From assembly GCA_014695255.1 (NCBI GenBank), contig JACJNX010000060.1, positions 124,001 through 188,000 of the forward strand: 64,000 nucleotides of DNA, given 5' to 3'. Shown here in pieces: positions 51,854-61,361 of the stretch. Both the position numbers and the translations under genes were made by a program. Positions within the stretch are counted from its first letter, which is position 1; each line of letters starts with the position of its first letter. The notes under the pieces were generated by a model. It ran no database searches and was not told where the DNA came from. It worked only from the letters and a program-made list of their open reading frames with translations. Source of the stretch: Cyanobacteria bacterium FACHB-63. Its GTDB lineage: Bacteria > Cyanobacteriota > Cyanobacteriia > Leptolyngbyales > Leptolyngbyaceae.

Positions 51854-52537
51854 ATGGTGGTTCCCTTCGTGCTAGCTTCGGCATCTCCGGCTCGTCGTCG
51901 GCTCTTGGCGATGGCAGGAATTTCTGTGATGGTATATCCGAGTGACTTTGACGAGTCACAGATTCAGATTACTGACCCGTCTAAATTGGTGCAGGTTCTT
52001 GCCGAAGGGAAAGCCCGATCGACGATGCAATCGCTCTTTTCCAAGCAGTCTGAACTACCGTCTGGATTTTTTTCAACCACGCCCGGACTCATTCTCGGCT
52101 GCGATTCGATTTTGGCGATCGATGGCGAGATTCACGGCAAGCCGAAAGATCCAGACGAAGCGATCGCTCGCTGGAAGAAGATGCGCGGTAATGTGGGTGA
52201 ACTGTTTACAGGTCATGCGTTTTTGCAGCCTTATACGACCGCTCAGGGTGTATTGATGCCTTATCCGCCCTTGGTACGAACCCAGATGACGCGGGTGTAT
52301 TTTGCTGAAATTAGCGATCGACAGATCGAGGCTTATGTTGAGACGAAAGAGCCGCTCAACTGTGCAGGATGTTTTGCGCTAGAGGGTCGCGGCGGGCTGT
52401 TTGTGGAAAAAATCGAGGGCTGTCATACTAATGTGATCGGCTTAAGCCTACCTTTGTTGCGTCAAATGCTGACAGAGCTTGAATATGATGTCACGGATTT
52501 TTGGCAGGATAAAACGGATAACCGATTCTCAATATGA
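51854..52537 (+). CDS. Maf-family nucleotide pyrophosphatase
   Basis: This 227-residue protein has the Maf N-terminal motif [11 protein letters not shown] (residues 8-18), the central [19 protein letters not shown] (about 80-98) and the [26 protein letters not shown] segment that completes the active site. Maf proteins hydrolyse non-canonical or modified dTTP/UTP/CTP and have been linked to cell-division arrest. It is in an operon with cyanoP. A CDS-specific substrate cannot be assigned. Confidence 0.85.
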   Translation: MVVPFVLASASPARRRLLAMAGISVMVYPSDFDESQIQITDPSKLVQVLAEGKARSTMQSLFSKQSELPSGFFSTTPGLILGCDSILAIDGEIHGKPKDPDEAIARWKKMRGNVGELFTGHAFLQPYTTAQGVLMPYPPLVRTQMTRVYFAEISDRQIEAYVETKEPLNCAGCFALEGRGGLFVEKIEGCHTNVIGLSLPLLRQMLTELEYDVTDFWQDKTDNRFSI

Positions 52538-52606
52538 AGATTTCATCGGATGCGGAATAACGCCCTTAAATTAGAAATGATGTGTGTGCTGATGATGTAG
52601 GGCGAC

Positions 52607-53635
52607 ATGAGTTTTGGCGCGGATTCTTCACAGCAGCGGATCGATTTGAGTCAGTCCGATCGGTTATTGCACGATCGGTATTTGGTCGATCGCATGCTGG
52701 GTCGAGGTGGCTTTGGTGTAACCTACCTGGCGCGGGATACCCGATTGCCGGGACACCCTCGTTGTGTGATCAAACAGCTTTGCCCCAAAGTCCGCGATCG
52801 CTCCGCTCTGAAAAAAGCTCGTCAGCGATTTGAACAAGAGGCGAAAACGTTAGCGCGGTTGGGGAGCCATTCACAAATTCCACAACTGCTGGATTACTTC
52901 GAGATCGAGGGTATCTTTTATCTGGCTCAAGAATTCATTCGGGGGCGGACGCTTGCTCAAGACGTGCAGAAATTCGGCGTATGGAAAGAAGCAGCCGTCA
53001 AACAGTTTCTTCAAGAATTTCTGCCGGTGTTGCAGTATGTTCACGCTCAGCAGGTGATTCACCGAGACATCAAGCCCTCGAATATCGTGCGCTGTCGAGA
53101 AGATGGACATTGGGCGCTGATCGATTTTGGAGCGGTAAAAGAGCGGATCTCACTATCTGAGCCGACTTCTCGATCGCTTGTGACTCGATTTGTAGGGACG
53201 ATCGGATTTGCACCGCCCGAACAAGTTGCCATGCGTCCGGTGTACTCCAGTGATGTTTATGCGCTCGGAATTACCTGTCTGTACCTGTTAGGGGGACGGG
53301 TTCCCATCGAACAAGACTACGATGCTTATACAGGCGAATTGCAGTGGCGAAAACTGGTGAGAGTCAGCGATTATTTTGGGCGTATTCTCGACAAAATGCT
53401 AAAAGGCTCGACTTGCGATCGCTTCAAGTCCGCCGATGAGGTATTTCGAGCGCTAGAACTCGAAGCACACTTAGATAGCTTGCGCCCTTGTTTAAGCCAT
53501 CATCCGCTCTCTCAGACTGAACCTACCGCAGCAAATCACGAATTTGTTTCGCCAATGATGAGAACAGCAATGGCAATTCGAGCTTGGCAAGTGCGGCTTG
53601 CCGCGAGACAAGCGAAAGAAAATCAATCACAGTAA
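52607..53635 (+). CDS. Serine/threonine protein kinase
   Basis: This 342-residue Hanks-type kinase has GRGGFGVTYLA (glycine loop, about residue 28), a conserved Lys in CVIKQL, HRDIKPSNIV (catalytic loop, about 147-156), LIDFGAVKE (DFG, 166-174) and APPEQ (activation segment). It ends shortly after the kinase domain with no membrane helix or sensory repeats, so it is a cytosolic, catalytic-only kinase. It overlaps a convergent pentapeptide gene by 13 bp. Substrate unknown. Confidence 0.88.
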   Translation: MSFGADSSQQRIDLSQSDRLLHDRYLVDRMLGRGGFGVTYLARDTRLPGHPRCVIKQLCPKVRDRSALKKARQRFEQEAKTLARLGSHSQIPQLLDYFEIEGIFYLAQEFIRGRTLAQDVQKFGVWKEAAVKQFLQEFLPVLQYVHAQQVIHRDIKPSNIVRCREDGHWALIDFGAVKERISLSEPTSRSLVTRFVGTIGFAPPEQVAMRPVYSSDVYALGITCLYLLGGRVPIEQDYDAYTGELQWRKLVRVSDYFGRILDKMLKGSTCDRFKSADEVFRALELEAHLDSLRPCLSHHPLSQTEPTAANHEFVSPMMRTAMAIRAWQVRLAARQAKENQSQ

Positions 53636-54111
53636 AGCGTTTCGCGAGTGTCGCGTCCGGTTGTCGGGTTCGTTCCCTTTGCCACCGAGCATAGAATCTT
53701 TTGGGCATCGGGTCTGAGCAGGACATCAGTAAAGTCGGCTCCATCGATGATTGCGCCCTCAAATTTTGCATTTGCGGCAAATGCGCCTTCTAAATTGGCA
53801 TTGGTTAAATTTGCGCGGGTCAATCGAGCTGAATCCAATACACAGTCGCGCAAATCTGCCCCTTCTAAGTTCGCTCGGTCTAGATTCGTCGCAAAAAATC
53901 TCACGCCTCTCAAGTTTGTATGGCTCAAATTACCGTCGCGCAAATTCGCTTTGGTAAACTCCGAATCGGTCAAGTCCTGTCCCGCAAAATCAGCCCCGAT
54001 TAGGATTTCTTTGGTGTAGTCCAGCGCAAAAACGGGTGCAGCGAAGAGCATCCAAGACGCGACTAGAATCACAGCGGCGCAAACGAAACCTTTTAAGCAA
54101 TTAGAGCGCAT
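53623..54111 (-). CDS. Exported pentapeptide-repeat protein
   Basis: The 162-residue protein has a signal peptide (about residues 1-29, ending APVFA-LDY) followed by about 15 pentapeptide repeats of the A(D/N)Lxx type (DFAGQDLTDSEFTKANLRDGNLSHTNLRG...) forming a right-handed beta-helix, and a short tail with a Cys pair (CSVAKGTNPTTGRDTRETLYC). Such small exported pentapeptide proteins are typical of the thylakoid lumen, like plant TL15/TL17. ATG 54111 was chosen to give the usual length of signal. Confidence 0.75.
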   Translation of the reverse strand: MRSNCLKGFVCAAVILVASWMLFAAPVFALDYTKEILIGADFAGQDLTDSEFTKANLRDGNLSHTNLRGVRFFATNLDRANLEGADLRDCVLDSARLTRANLTNANLEGAFAANAKFEGAIIDGADFTDVLLRPDAQKILCSVAKGTNPTTGRDTRETLYCD

Positions 54112-54160
54112 TGGCAAAATTAGGGAATGTTTTAAGAAGAACACTTTAAAAATCCTACCT

Positions 54161-54589
54161 GTGGATCAGCCGAATTCGACATCTAATCTCGGAACATCCG
54201 GCGAAGACTTCGTTGCAGACTGGCTTCAGTCACAGGGAGCGCTAATTTTGGCGCGGCAGTGGACTTGTCGATCGGGCGAACTCGATCTAGTGGTCAAAAC
54301 CAGCGATGAGATTGTTGCTTTTGTCGAAGTCAAAACTCGCAGTCGAGGCAATTGGGATAGCGATGGAATGTTATCAATCACGCCAACCAAGCAAAGAAAA
54401 CTCCTCACCGCAGCAAGGTTCTTTTTGCTCAAGCATCCACACCTGGCAGAATTCCCCTGTCGCTTTGATGTTGCCCTCGTCCGATATCAGGCACGAAAAA
54501 GGGGAAATCAGCCTTTTGCGACGACTTCCCCCCACCTCACCAAAAATCAATTTTCAATACAAGACTATATCCGCGATGCGTTTAGTTAA
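54161..54589 (+). CDS. YraN-family (UPF0102) putative endonuclease
   Basis: This 142-residue protein has the YraN core: GTSGEDFVADWLQSQG, WTCRSGELDLVVKTSDEIVAFVEVKTRS (residues about 38-65, a PD-(D/E)xK-type E..D..ExK site) and a C-terminal IDVALVRY-like strand. Family members are predicted nucleases of unknown role. Starts at GTG 54161. Its last 4 bases overlap the stop of a convergent gene. Confidence 0.8.
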   Translation: MDQPNSTSNLGTSGEDFVADWLQSQGALILARQWTCRSGELDLVVKTSDEIVAFVEVKTRSRGNWDSDGMLSITPTKQRKLLTAARFFLLKHPHLAEFPCRFDVALVRYQARKRGNQPFATTSPHLTKNQFSIQDYIRDAFS

Positions 54590-54975
54590 GCCAGCGTTTC
54601 GGGGCAATATCCCAACCCTTGAACAAACTGTTTGCGAAACTCTTCGATTTCTTCACGTTCAGGGCTACCATGCGAAACCACTGCCACTTGATAACGCTGC
54701 ATCACATCGATCGGGGATTGTCCCGTTTCGAGTCCCCACAATACCATTTGAATGCGAATGTTTGGACAATAAGGAATTCCTAACTCATTCAGAAACGCTC
54801 TAAAATCGCCCTCGGTTTGGGCATCGATCGCCTGGGACAGCTTGACCCTAACAACCCAACCATCGATTTGGTGAATGACAGTCAAGAAGCTGAGCGGGAG
54901 TTGCTTCGAGTGGTGCAAGTGTTCCACAATTCTCAGGGTTAGACTGGCATTCGCGAGGTAGTAGAGGTACTCCAT
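54586..54975 (-). CDS. Small conserved cyanobacterial protein of unknown function
   Basis: This 129-residue protein is not recognised. It opens MEYLYYLANASLTLRIVEHLHHSKQLPLSF, has a beta strand GWVVRVKLS, and an alpha-rich C-terminal half with CPNIRIQMVLWGLETGQSPIDVMQRY. No signal peptide or metal motif. ATG 54975 was chosen; it follows queA's promoter gap of 180 bp on the other side. Confidence 0.55.
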   Translation of the reverse strand: MEYLYYLANASLTLRIVEHLHHSKQLPLSFLTVIHQIDGWVVRVKLSQAIDAQTEGDFRAFLNELGIPYCPNIRIQMVLWGLETGQSPIDVMQRYQVAVVSHGSPEREEIEEFRKQFVQGLGYCPETLA

Positions 54976-55156
54976 AGAATTGACACCTAGCAAATGCGGC
55001 TTACATTTCTATTGTGCGGTAACACTCACGATTGCAATAGGGGAGAAGCCCCCGATATCGTCTGGGGAATCTCACCCATTTTGTAAATTATTGAGTGATC
55101 CGGATCAAAATTATCCGAAAATACTAACCACTCACCTGTAACGATCGCCCCTTATT

Positions 55157-56233
55157 ATGACCGTGGAAGCTGACCAACTCCTTTCGGCTTATGACTATCA
55201 CTTACCTGAAGAGCGTATTGCTCAGAATCCCGCCACTCCAAGGGATAGTGCACGGTTGCTCGTGATTGAAAGTCAGACTCAGCACTGTCACCGAATTTTT
55301 CGAGAGCTGGATGAGATTCTTCGTCCTGGGGATTTGCTGGTGTTGAATAACACGCAGGTGATTCCAGCGCGGCTGCACGGGCACAAAACGACGGGGACTG
55401 AAGTGGAGATTCTGCTGCTCGAAGAACATCAGCCAAATCAGTGGTTAGCTTTAGTCAAACCGGGAAGGCGCTTAAAGCCTGGAAATCAAGTTGTGTTTAA
55501 GCCGCAGAAGGATACCCAGGTTGAATTGACGGCATCGATTCTGTCGAGTGATCCAGAGACACGCGGACGGATTCTGCAATTTCAGGCTTCGGATGGTCGA
55601 TCGCTGCTCGAAGTGATTGATCAGTTTGGTGAAGTGCCGCTACCGCCGTATATCCACGAAACAGAAGCAGAACCCAATCGCTATCAAACCGTGTACGCCG
55701 ATCGCGTTGGAGCCGTTGCTGCACCGACTGCCGGACTCCACTTCACGCCCGAACTTCTAGAACATTTAGAGCAAAAGGGCATTGAAAAGACTTTTATCAC
55801 GCTGCACGTTGGAGTGGGGACGTTTCGCCCGGTTGAAGTTGAGGATATTACTCAGCACCAGATGCACGGCGAATGGATCGAGGTTTCTCCGAAGGCGGTG
55901 GAGAAGATTCGAGAAACGAAAGCGCGAGGGGGACGAGTGTTTGCGGTAGGGACAACTGTGGTGCGATCGCTCGAAGGGGCATCGCAATCGGGTCAGATTG
56001 AACCTTACTGCGGCAAGACGAATTTATTTATCTATCCGGGCTATCAGTGGCGCACCGTTGACGGTTTGATCACGAATTTTCACTTACCCAAGTCGAGCCT
56101 ATTGATGTTGGTGAGTGCTTTGATTGGGCGTGAGCGGTTGTTAGAACTGTACCAGGATGCGATCGAGAACGAATATCGCTTCTATTCTTTCGGTGATGCG
56201 ATGCTAATTCTGCCGGAAGCACGATTACATTAA
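55157..56233 (+). CDS. queA: S-adenosylmethionine:tRNA ribosyltransferase-isomerase
   Basis: This 358-residue enzyme transfers the ribosyl moiety of SAM to preQ1-tRNA in queuosine synthesis. Signatures include YDYHLPEERIAQNPATPRDSARLL near the N-terminus, LNNTQVIPARLHG (about residues 61-73), LHFTPELL, HVGVGTFRPV (about 221-230) and FHLPKSSLLMLVSA near 319-332. The length is standard for the family. It overlaps the 3' end of priA by 9 bp. Confidence 0.93.
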   Translation: MTVEADQLLSAYDYHLPEERIAQNPATPRDSARLLVIESQTQHCHRIFRELDEILRPGDLLVLNNTQVIPARLHGHKTTGTEVEILLLEEHQPNQWLALVKPGRRLKPGNQVVFKPQKDTQVELTASILSSDPETRGRILQFQASDGRSLLEVIDQFGEVPLPPYIHETEAEPNRYQTVYADRVGAVAAPTAGLHFTPELLEHLEQKGIEKTFITLHVGVGTFRPVEVEDITQHQMHGEWIEVSPKAVEKIRETKARGGRVFAVGTTVVRSLEGASQSGQIEPYCGKTNLFIYPGYQWRTVDGLITNFHLPKSSLLMLVSALIGRERLLELYQDAIENEYRFYSFGDAMLILPEARLH

Positions 56234-58666
56234 ATTCATTGGATCAACATCGATCGTTAAGCTCACCGTTGAGGGACAGTGCGATCTCAGTTCCATCACA
56301 TCAGGCATTCGATAGCTTTGCTGCACTCCGTGTTCGTCGCCCAGCTTGAGTAAGATTTGCCATCGGTAGCGTTGGGCAATTCTGACGATCGTTGCGGGTG
56401 CAGGGCCTAAAACCTGATAATTTTCGTTGGATTTAACTAAGAGGTCAGCGATCGTTTCTGCGGTGGACTGAACAGTGTTGGCGTTGAGACCGCTAAATCG
56501 CAGCAATACTAAGCGTCCGTAGGGGGGATAGTTGAGCAGCGATCGTTGTTCGAGTTCGCTGGCGACAAAAGGTTCATACTGCTGGCGTTTGACCGCTTGG
56601 ATCACCGGATTTTCGGGGGCATAGGTTTGTAGGATTACTCGTCCTGGTTCAGTGCCTCGTCCGGCGCGCCCTGCCACTTGCACTAAGGTTTGGAAGGCTC
56701 TTTCACTGGCTCGAAAGTCTGCCAAGTTAAGTAACCCATCGGCTGAGATGATTCCAACCAGGGTGACTTGAGGGAGATCAATCCCTTTGGTGAGCATTTG
56801 TGTTCCTACCAATAAATCTGCATCACCGTGAGCAAATTGGCTTAACAATGCTCGATGTGCTCCTTTAGCGCGAGTTGTATCGCTGTCGAATCGAATCGTT
56901 TTTAAGTCAGGAAATAACTTAGCGATTTCTTGCACGACCCGTTGAGTGCCGCTGCCAAAGTTTTTGAAATATGATGAACCGCAAGAAGGACAACACTGCG
57001 GTTGAATCTGAGTGTGATTGCAGTAATGGCATCTTAAAAGCGGTTGAGCATTTTCGTGAACCTGATGATAAGACAGTGAAACATCACAGTTCGGACAGTC
57101 CATCACATAGCCACAACTGCGACAAGATACAAAGGTACTGTGTCCGCGACGATGAATGAATAACAGTCCTTTTTGATTGTTTTCTTTGAGTTTCTTGAGT
57201 TTAGCTTGCAGCGATCGACTTAAAATCGAACGATTACGATCGTGCAGTTCCTGCCGCATATCAACCACATCAATCTGTGGTAATGGACGGTCTAAGATAC
57301 GCTTCGGCAACGATACATAGAGAGAAGATTGCGCGGCTAACCAAGACTCTAGTGAAGGCGTTGCCGATCCAAGAATTAATGGACAATCTTCTAGCTCTGC
57401 CCGCCATTGAGCCACCGATCGTGCATGATAACAAGGAGCAGGCTGATCCTGCTTAAAGCTCGAATCATGTTCCTCATCCAGCACGATCAATCCGAGGTTG
57501 GGCAACGGCGCGAAAATTGCCGATCGTGTCCCGATCGCAACTTGCGGCGAACCTGTGAGCATTTGTCTCCAAGTATCAAAGCGTTCGCCATCTGATAAAG
57601 CACTGTGATACACACAGACTTGATCGCCAAACCTTGCCCGAAAGCGATCGGTTAACTGGGGCGTTAATCCAATCTCAGGCACTAACACTAAAGCGGATTG
57701 ACCCCGCTGAAGAATCGGAGCGATCGCTTGAAGGTAAATTTCAGTTTTGCCTGATCCGGTCACACCATGCAGCAAGATTTGCTCAAATCCCGTTACCGCT
57801 TGAATTCGCTCCAAGGCTTGAGCTTGATCTGGAGTAAGTGATTTCGCGGCATCATGATTGACCTGTGGACTGTTTTCACTCCGCAGAACTTCCCGACCTT
57901 GAAGAATCACACAGCCTTGCTCTTGCAGCCGCTTCACCGTCGCAGAAGTCGTGCGGCAATGCTGCAACAAATCAGTCAGCCACATTTCACCCCCGTTGCG
58001 CTTTAGAACTTCTAAAATCTCGCGCTGACGTTCTCGCAACTCTCCCTGCATCGACACTAGGATTGCGGCTTGTCTCAGTTGCGGTCGAATCGTTGCAGGC
58101 GGCTCTAGATAGCTTTCAACATAATTGAGCCTCAATAAGTCCTGAAGCCCCCGATGCGCCCCTTTGACCTGTCGCTGAATGAATTGCCAAGAGTATCCTT
58201 TGGTCTTACTCGCTTTCAGCAGCTTGAGAATTTGTTGCGCGGCAGGATTGAGAAAGACTTCATTCGCTTCGGGATTCATCAATCGAATGCGTCTTTGCGA
58301 TCGCGCCAACAATCCCGGCGGTAAAGCGACTCGAACCACCTGCATCAGTGAAGTCTGATAATAGCGTGCCACGCGATCGAGCAATGCCCAATACGACACC
58401 GGGAAAAAGCCTGCACTGACAATCGAATCAATCGATCGAATCTGCTCTAGCTCTGGCAGCTCACTCAGCACCCGAACGGCAATACCCCCGATCTGCTGTG
58501 CCCCAAACGGAACACTAAGAATGTCTCCAGGCTGCACCCACAGATTCGACGGTACACTATAGGTAAACACCCCCTGCGCCCCTGGGCAATCCACCAACAC
58601 CTCGACCCACATCGGCACAGCGCAAGGCTCTACCCTCGATTCCGCCACAGATTGCAACTCAGACAT
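56225..58666 (-). CDS. priA: Primosomal protein N' (PriA helicase)
   Basis: This 813-residue replication-restart helicase has Walker A GVTGSGKTE (about residues 298-306), the DEEH box LDEEHDSSFKQ, TLVLGSATPSLES-type motif (LILGSATPS), and a zinc region with paired Cys (CRSCGYVMDCPNCDVSL... CHYCN...CCPSCGSSYF, about 513-568). QVAGRAGRG and downstream motifs complete a superfamily 2 helicase. The protein binds stalled forks and loads DnaB. Longer than E. coli PriA (732) owing to the N-terminal domain. Confidence 0.93.
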   Translation of the reverse strand: MSELQSVAESRVEPCAVPMWVEVLVDCPGAQGVFTYSVPSNLWVQPGDILSVPFGAQQIGGIAVRVLSELPELEQIRSIDSIVSAGFFPVSYWALLDRVARYYQTSLMQVVRVALPPGLLARSQRRIRLMNPEANEVFLNPAAQQILKLLKASKTKGYSWQFIQRQVKGAHRGLQDLLRLNYVESYLEPPATIRPQLRQAAILVSMQGELRERQREILEVLKRNGGEMWLTDLLQHCRTTSATVKRLQEQGCVILQGREVLRSENSPQVNHDAAKSLTPDQAQALERIQAVTGFEQILLHGVTGSGKTEIYLQAIAPILQRGQSALVLVPEIGLTPQLTDRFRARFGDQVCVYHSALSDGERFDTWRQMLTGSPQVAIGTRSAIFAPLPNLGLIVLDEEHDSSFKQDQPAPCYHARSVAQWRAELEDCPLILGSATPSLESWLAAQSSLYVSLPKRILDRPLPQIDVVDMRQELHDRNRSILSRSLQAKLKKLKENNQKGLLFIHRRGHSTFVSCRSCGYVMDCPNCDVSLSYHQVHENAQPLLRCHYCNHTQIQPQCCPSCGSSYFKNFGSGTQRVVQEIAKLFPDLKTIRFDSDTTRAKGAHRALLSQFAHGDADLLVGTQMLTKGIDLPQVTLVGIISADGLLNLADFRASERAFQTLVQVAGRAGRGTEPGRVILQTYAPENPVIQAVKRQQYEPFVASELEQRSLLNYPPYGRLVLLRFSGLNANTVQSTAETIADLLVKSNENYQVLGPAPATIVRIAQRYRWQILLKLGDEHGVQQSYRMPDVMELRSHCPSTVSLTIDVDPMNLM

Positions 58667-59304
58667 ATCAACAAATGAAGAGAAAAACTTAAGAAGTCCC
58701 GTAAGGAAGAAAAACTACGGTATGAAATACCAAGGAATCGAAAGTAATACAGTAAAGTACTACAGTGCAGATGAACTATTGAATAATTTTAACGTGAGAC
58801 TGAGTGTACCGGATCGATCGCCCCAACGGCTGAGGACTTGTCTAAAGATAGATTGAAACGTCTGGCTTTGGCTTTTCCCACCATTGGTAGAGATGAAAAT
58901 CGGAACGGGTATGAGAGTCTGTTATAGCAACCAGACGGTTTGAGATCTTGTCTTATGGGCAAAATTTCTAACCCAATTCAGGTGCAATTCGCTACTTCAG
59001 CGAATCGGAAACGTGCCGAAGCTGAAAACGCATCTCCAGGATTCCTCCCGATTCAGAGACGGCGGTTCCGAGCAGATTTTCTATCTCGCTCATGACTAAA
59101 TGTTTCCAGAAAGTTTCTCACCAAACTTACAAATTCGTCATAGGTTCAGGAGGAGTTCTAAAGCTACATGATTCAAATTTAATTAGAAAACATTCAAGAT
59201 AAAACGATTCAATACTGGCTTAAGCCTTCAGCCTAAATTGATCACTTAACTGGCAACTCTCTCACTAACTCGATTGCGTAAAACTACCTCAATATCACAT
59301 TACT
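58667..59304. promoter_or_regulatory. 638-bp gap between priA and the sigma-factor gene
   Basis: Divergent promoters are expected here, priA leftward and the sigma gene rightward. A short palindrome GGTATGAAATACC (58718-58730) and a clustered TAC/GTA motif region (58749-58767) are present, but none matches GTA-N8-TAC. No ORF or RNA is supportable. Confidence 0.45.
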
Positions 59305-60510
59305 ATGAACGAACAAAGCAACAGTTCTCACACAGAAGCCCTCTCTAGTGATTTGGACTTTGCAATGGACGTTGCTGAGTTAGATTCAGTGGACTCTTTG
59401 CAATTAGAAGCCGATTTCGCAGACAGCACTCCGATCGAAATTGAACCTGATTTACTCGAACTTACTTCGGCTGCCGCTGATTTAGAAGACTCATCCGCTT
59501 CCGACGAATCTGAAATTGATCAGATGGCATCGGCTCGATCTTCTGGATATAACAAAACTGTCGCAGATGATGCGGTAGGAGCATTCTTTAAAGAAATGGC
59601 GCGTTATCCGCTCCTTAAAGCCGATGAAGAAGTCGAATTAGCTCGGCGGGTACAGTATCTAGTAGAAGTAGATGAGGTACAACGTAAGCTTTATAGCGAA
59701 TTAGGTCATATGCCCTCCAAAGCCGAACTAGCAGAGCGGATGGGCTTGACCGAAAGACAATTAGAACATCGATTACACCGCAGTCGTGTGGCGAAGCGGA
59801 AGATGATTCGATCGAATCTCCGCTTAGTCGTCTCGATCGCGAAACGATATCTCAATCGCGGTGTTCCATTTTTAGATTTAATTCAAGAAGGGGCTTTAGG
59901 ATTAAATCGGGCAACCGAAAAGTTTGATCCCGATAAAGGCTATAAGTTTTCAACCTATGCGTACTGGTGGATTCGGCAGGGGATCACGCGAACGATCGCG
60001 AATGATGCTCGTACTATTCGCTTACCGATTCACATTGTTGAAAAGCTCAACAAACTGAAAAAAGCGCATCGCGAACTCAAGCGCGAGCTCGGACGCAATC
60101 CGACCGAGGCAGAAATGGCTCAATCGCTCGAACTAACCGTAGAGCAATTGCAGCATCTCCAACAGGTTCGCCGTCAATCGCTTTCGTTAAATCACCGAGT
60201 CGGTAAAGGTGAAGATACAGAGTTGATGGATTTGCTCGAAGATGGAGACACACAATCGCCAGAGTCGCAAATGAGCGAAACCATGTTGCGCCAGGAGATT
60301 TGGGATGTATTGGGCAACGTTCTGACTGAGCGTGAGAAAGACATTATCTCGTTGCGCTATGGTCTGACCACAAGCAAGCCTTGTACGCTTGAAGAAGTGG
60401 GCGGAATGTTCAACCTATCACGGGAACGGGTGCGCCAAATTCAAAGTAAAGCGATGCGGAAATTGAGAAGACCTCAAATTGCAGAGCGGTTGAAAGGTTG
60501 GTTAGGCTAG
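59305..60510 (+). CDS. Group 2 RNA polymerase sigma-70 factor, SigC-like
   Basis: This 401-residue sigma factor has an acidic, Ser/Asp-rich N-terminal 75 residues, then region 1.2 (DDAVGAFFKEMARYPLL), region 2 (NLRLVVSIAKRYLNRGVPFLDLIQEGALGLNRATEKFD and YAYWWIRQGITRTIA), region 3, and region 4.2 (CTLEEVGGMFNLSRERVRQIQSKAMRKLR). The FFKEMARYPLL variant of region 1.2 is what I associate with SigC, as opposed to the SYLREIGRIPLL of SigA, B, D and E; this is from memory. SigC supports survival in heat and low-carbon conditions. Promoter not assigned. Confidence 0.75.
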   Translation: MNEQSNSSHTEALSSDLDFAMDVAELDSVDSLQLEADFADSTPIEIEPDLLELTSAAADLEDSSASDESEIDQMASARSSGYNKTVADDAVGAFFKEMARYPLLKADEEVELARRVQYLVEVDEVQRKLYSELGHMPSKAELAERMGLTERQLEHRLHRSRVAKRKMIRSNLRLVVSIAKRYLNRGVPFLDLIQEGALGLNRATEKFDPDKGYKFSTYAYWWIRQGITRTIANDARTIRLPIHIVEKLNKLKKAHRELKRELGRNPTEAEMAQSLELTVEQLQHLQQVRRQSLSLNHRVGKGEDTELMDLLEDGDTQSPESQMSETMLRQEIWDVLGNVLTEREKDIISLRYGLTTSKPCTLEEVGGMFNLSRERVRQIQSKAMRKLRRPQIAERLKGWLG

Positions 60511-60570
60511 TCAATCCCCGAAATATGAGTTATGAGTTTTGAGTTGCTGCAACTTGAAACTCATAATTTT

Positions 60571-61053
60571 ATGTTTGAAATTCGTTCTGCTACTCCTGCT
60601 GATGTGCCTGAGATTTTCGTCTTGATTCAGGCATTGGCGGAATATGAAAAACTTTTACATCAAGTAACGGGATCGATCGAGAGTCTTCATGCCCATCTTT
60701 TCGGCGAAAAACCTTATGTCGAGGTACTTGTAGCGATTGTTGAAAACAGAACGATCGGTTTTGCACTATTTCTACACAACTATTCAACTTTTCTTACAAA
60801 GCCCGGAATCTACCTAGAAGACCTCTTTGTTCTGCCCGACTATCGAGGACTGGGGATCGGTAAAGCACTGCTGACGGAATTGGCTGGGATCGCAGTATCG
60901 CGGGACTGCGGGCGATTGGAGTGGAGCGTGTTGGACTGGAACGAAAGCGCGATCGGATTCTACAAACGTATGGGAGCAGCAGTGCTTCCAGACTGGCGAA
61001 TCTGTCGAGTGACGGGAGAAGCGCTAACGCAGATGGCAACACGTTCCTCGTAA
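60571..61053 (+). CDS. GNAT-family N-acetyltransferase
   Basis: This 160-residue protein has the GNAT fold: IRSATPADVPEIFVLIQALAEYEKLL at the start (the spermidine/diamine acetyltransferase-like pattern), central VEVLVAIVENRTIGFALF, and motif A VLPDYRGLGIGKALLTELA (about residues 89-107). WSVLDWNESAIGFYKRMGA is motif B. Similar proteins acetylate polyamines or thialysine. ATG 60571 is preferred over the in-frame ORF start at 60532. Confidence 0.82.
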   Translation: MFEIRSATPADVPEIFVLIQALAEYEKLLHQVTGSIESLHAHLFGEKPYVEVLVAIVENRTIGFALFLHNYSTFLTKPGIYLEDLFVLPDYRGLGIGKALLTELAGIAVSRDCGRLEWSVLDWNESAIGFYKRMGAAVLPDWRICRVTGEALTQMATRSS

Positions 61054-61093
61054 ATATGGCAAAATTCTCTGTAGGGTCTTGGAGGACACAATT

Positions 61094-61300
61094 ATGGCAA
61101 TTTGGGTAAACGAACAGGTTGATCCATCGGGGCTGATGTATGCATGTATCGCCTGCTGCAACGAATCTCAAGCGCAAGAATGCCACGAATCCTTTGAAGC
61201 AAATCTCACCGACAAGCAAAAAGCAGAAGGTTGGGTCGCCCGGATGCGTCTCGTTAAATCTTGGGACGAAGTTCCGGTCAATTCGCTCAAGCTTGACTAA
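61094..61300 (+). CDS. Small conserved cyanobacterial protein
   Basis: This 68-residue protein is acidic and Cys-rich at CIACCNESQAQECHESF (residues 16-32), an arrangement suggesting a metal or disulfide site, then ends KAEGWVARMRLVKSWDEVPVNSLKLD. I believe it belongs to a small cyanobacterial family that databases label only tentatively. GGAGGACACAATT precedes ATG 61094, a good ribosome-binding site. It lies 40 bp after the GNAT gene. Confidence 0.6.
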   Translation: MAIWVNEQVDPSGLMYACIACCNESQAQECHESFEANLTDKQKAEGWVARMRLVKSWDEVPVNSLKLD

Positions 61301-61361
61301 GAGCTTCGGTTTTTGATCGCTCATGCTTTAGGCTAGAAGCATCAATCGTGAGTCAGAAGCT

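Noticed and set aside
58749-58767. Possible NtcA site upstream of the sigma factor gene
   Set aside because: GTA and TAC triplets are frequent here but none has the required 8-bp spacing.
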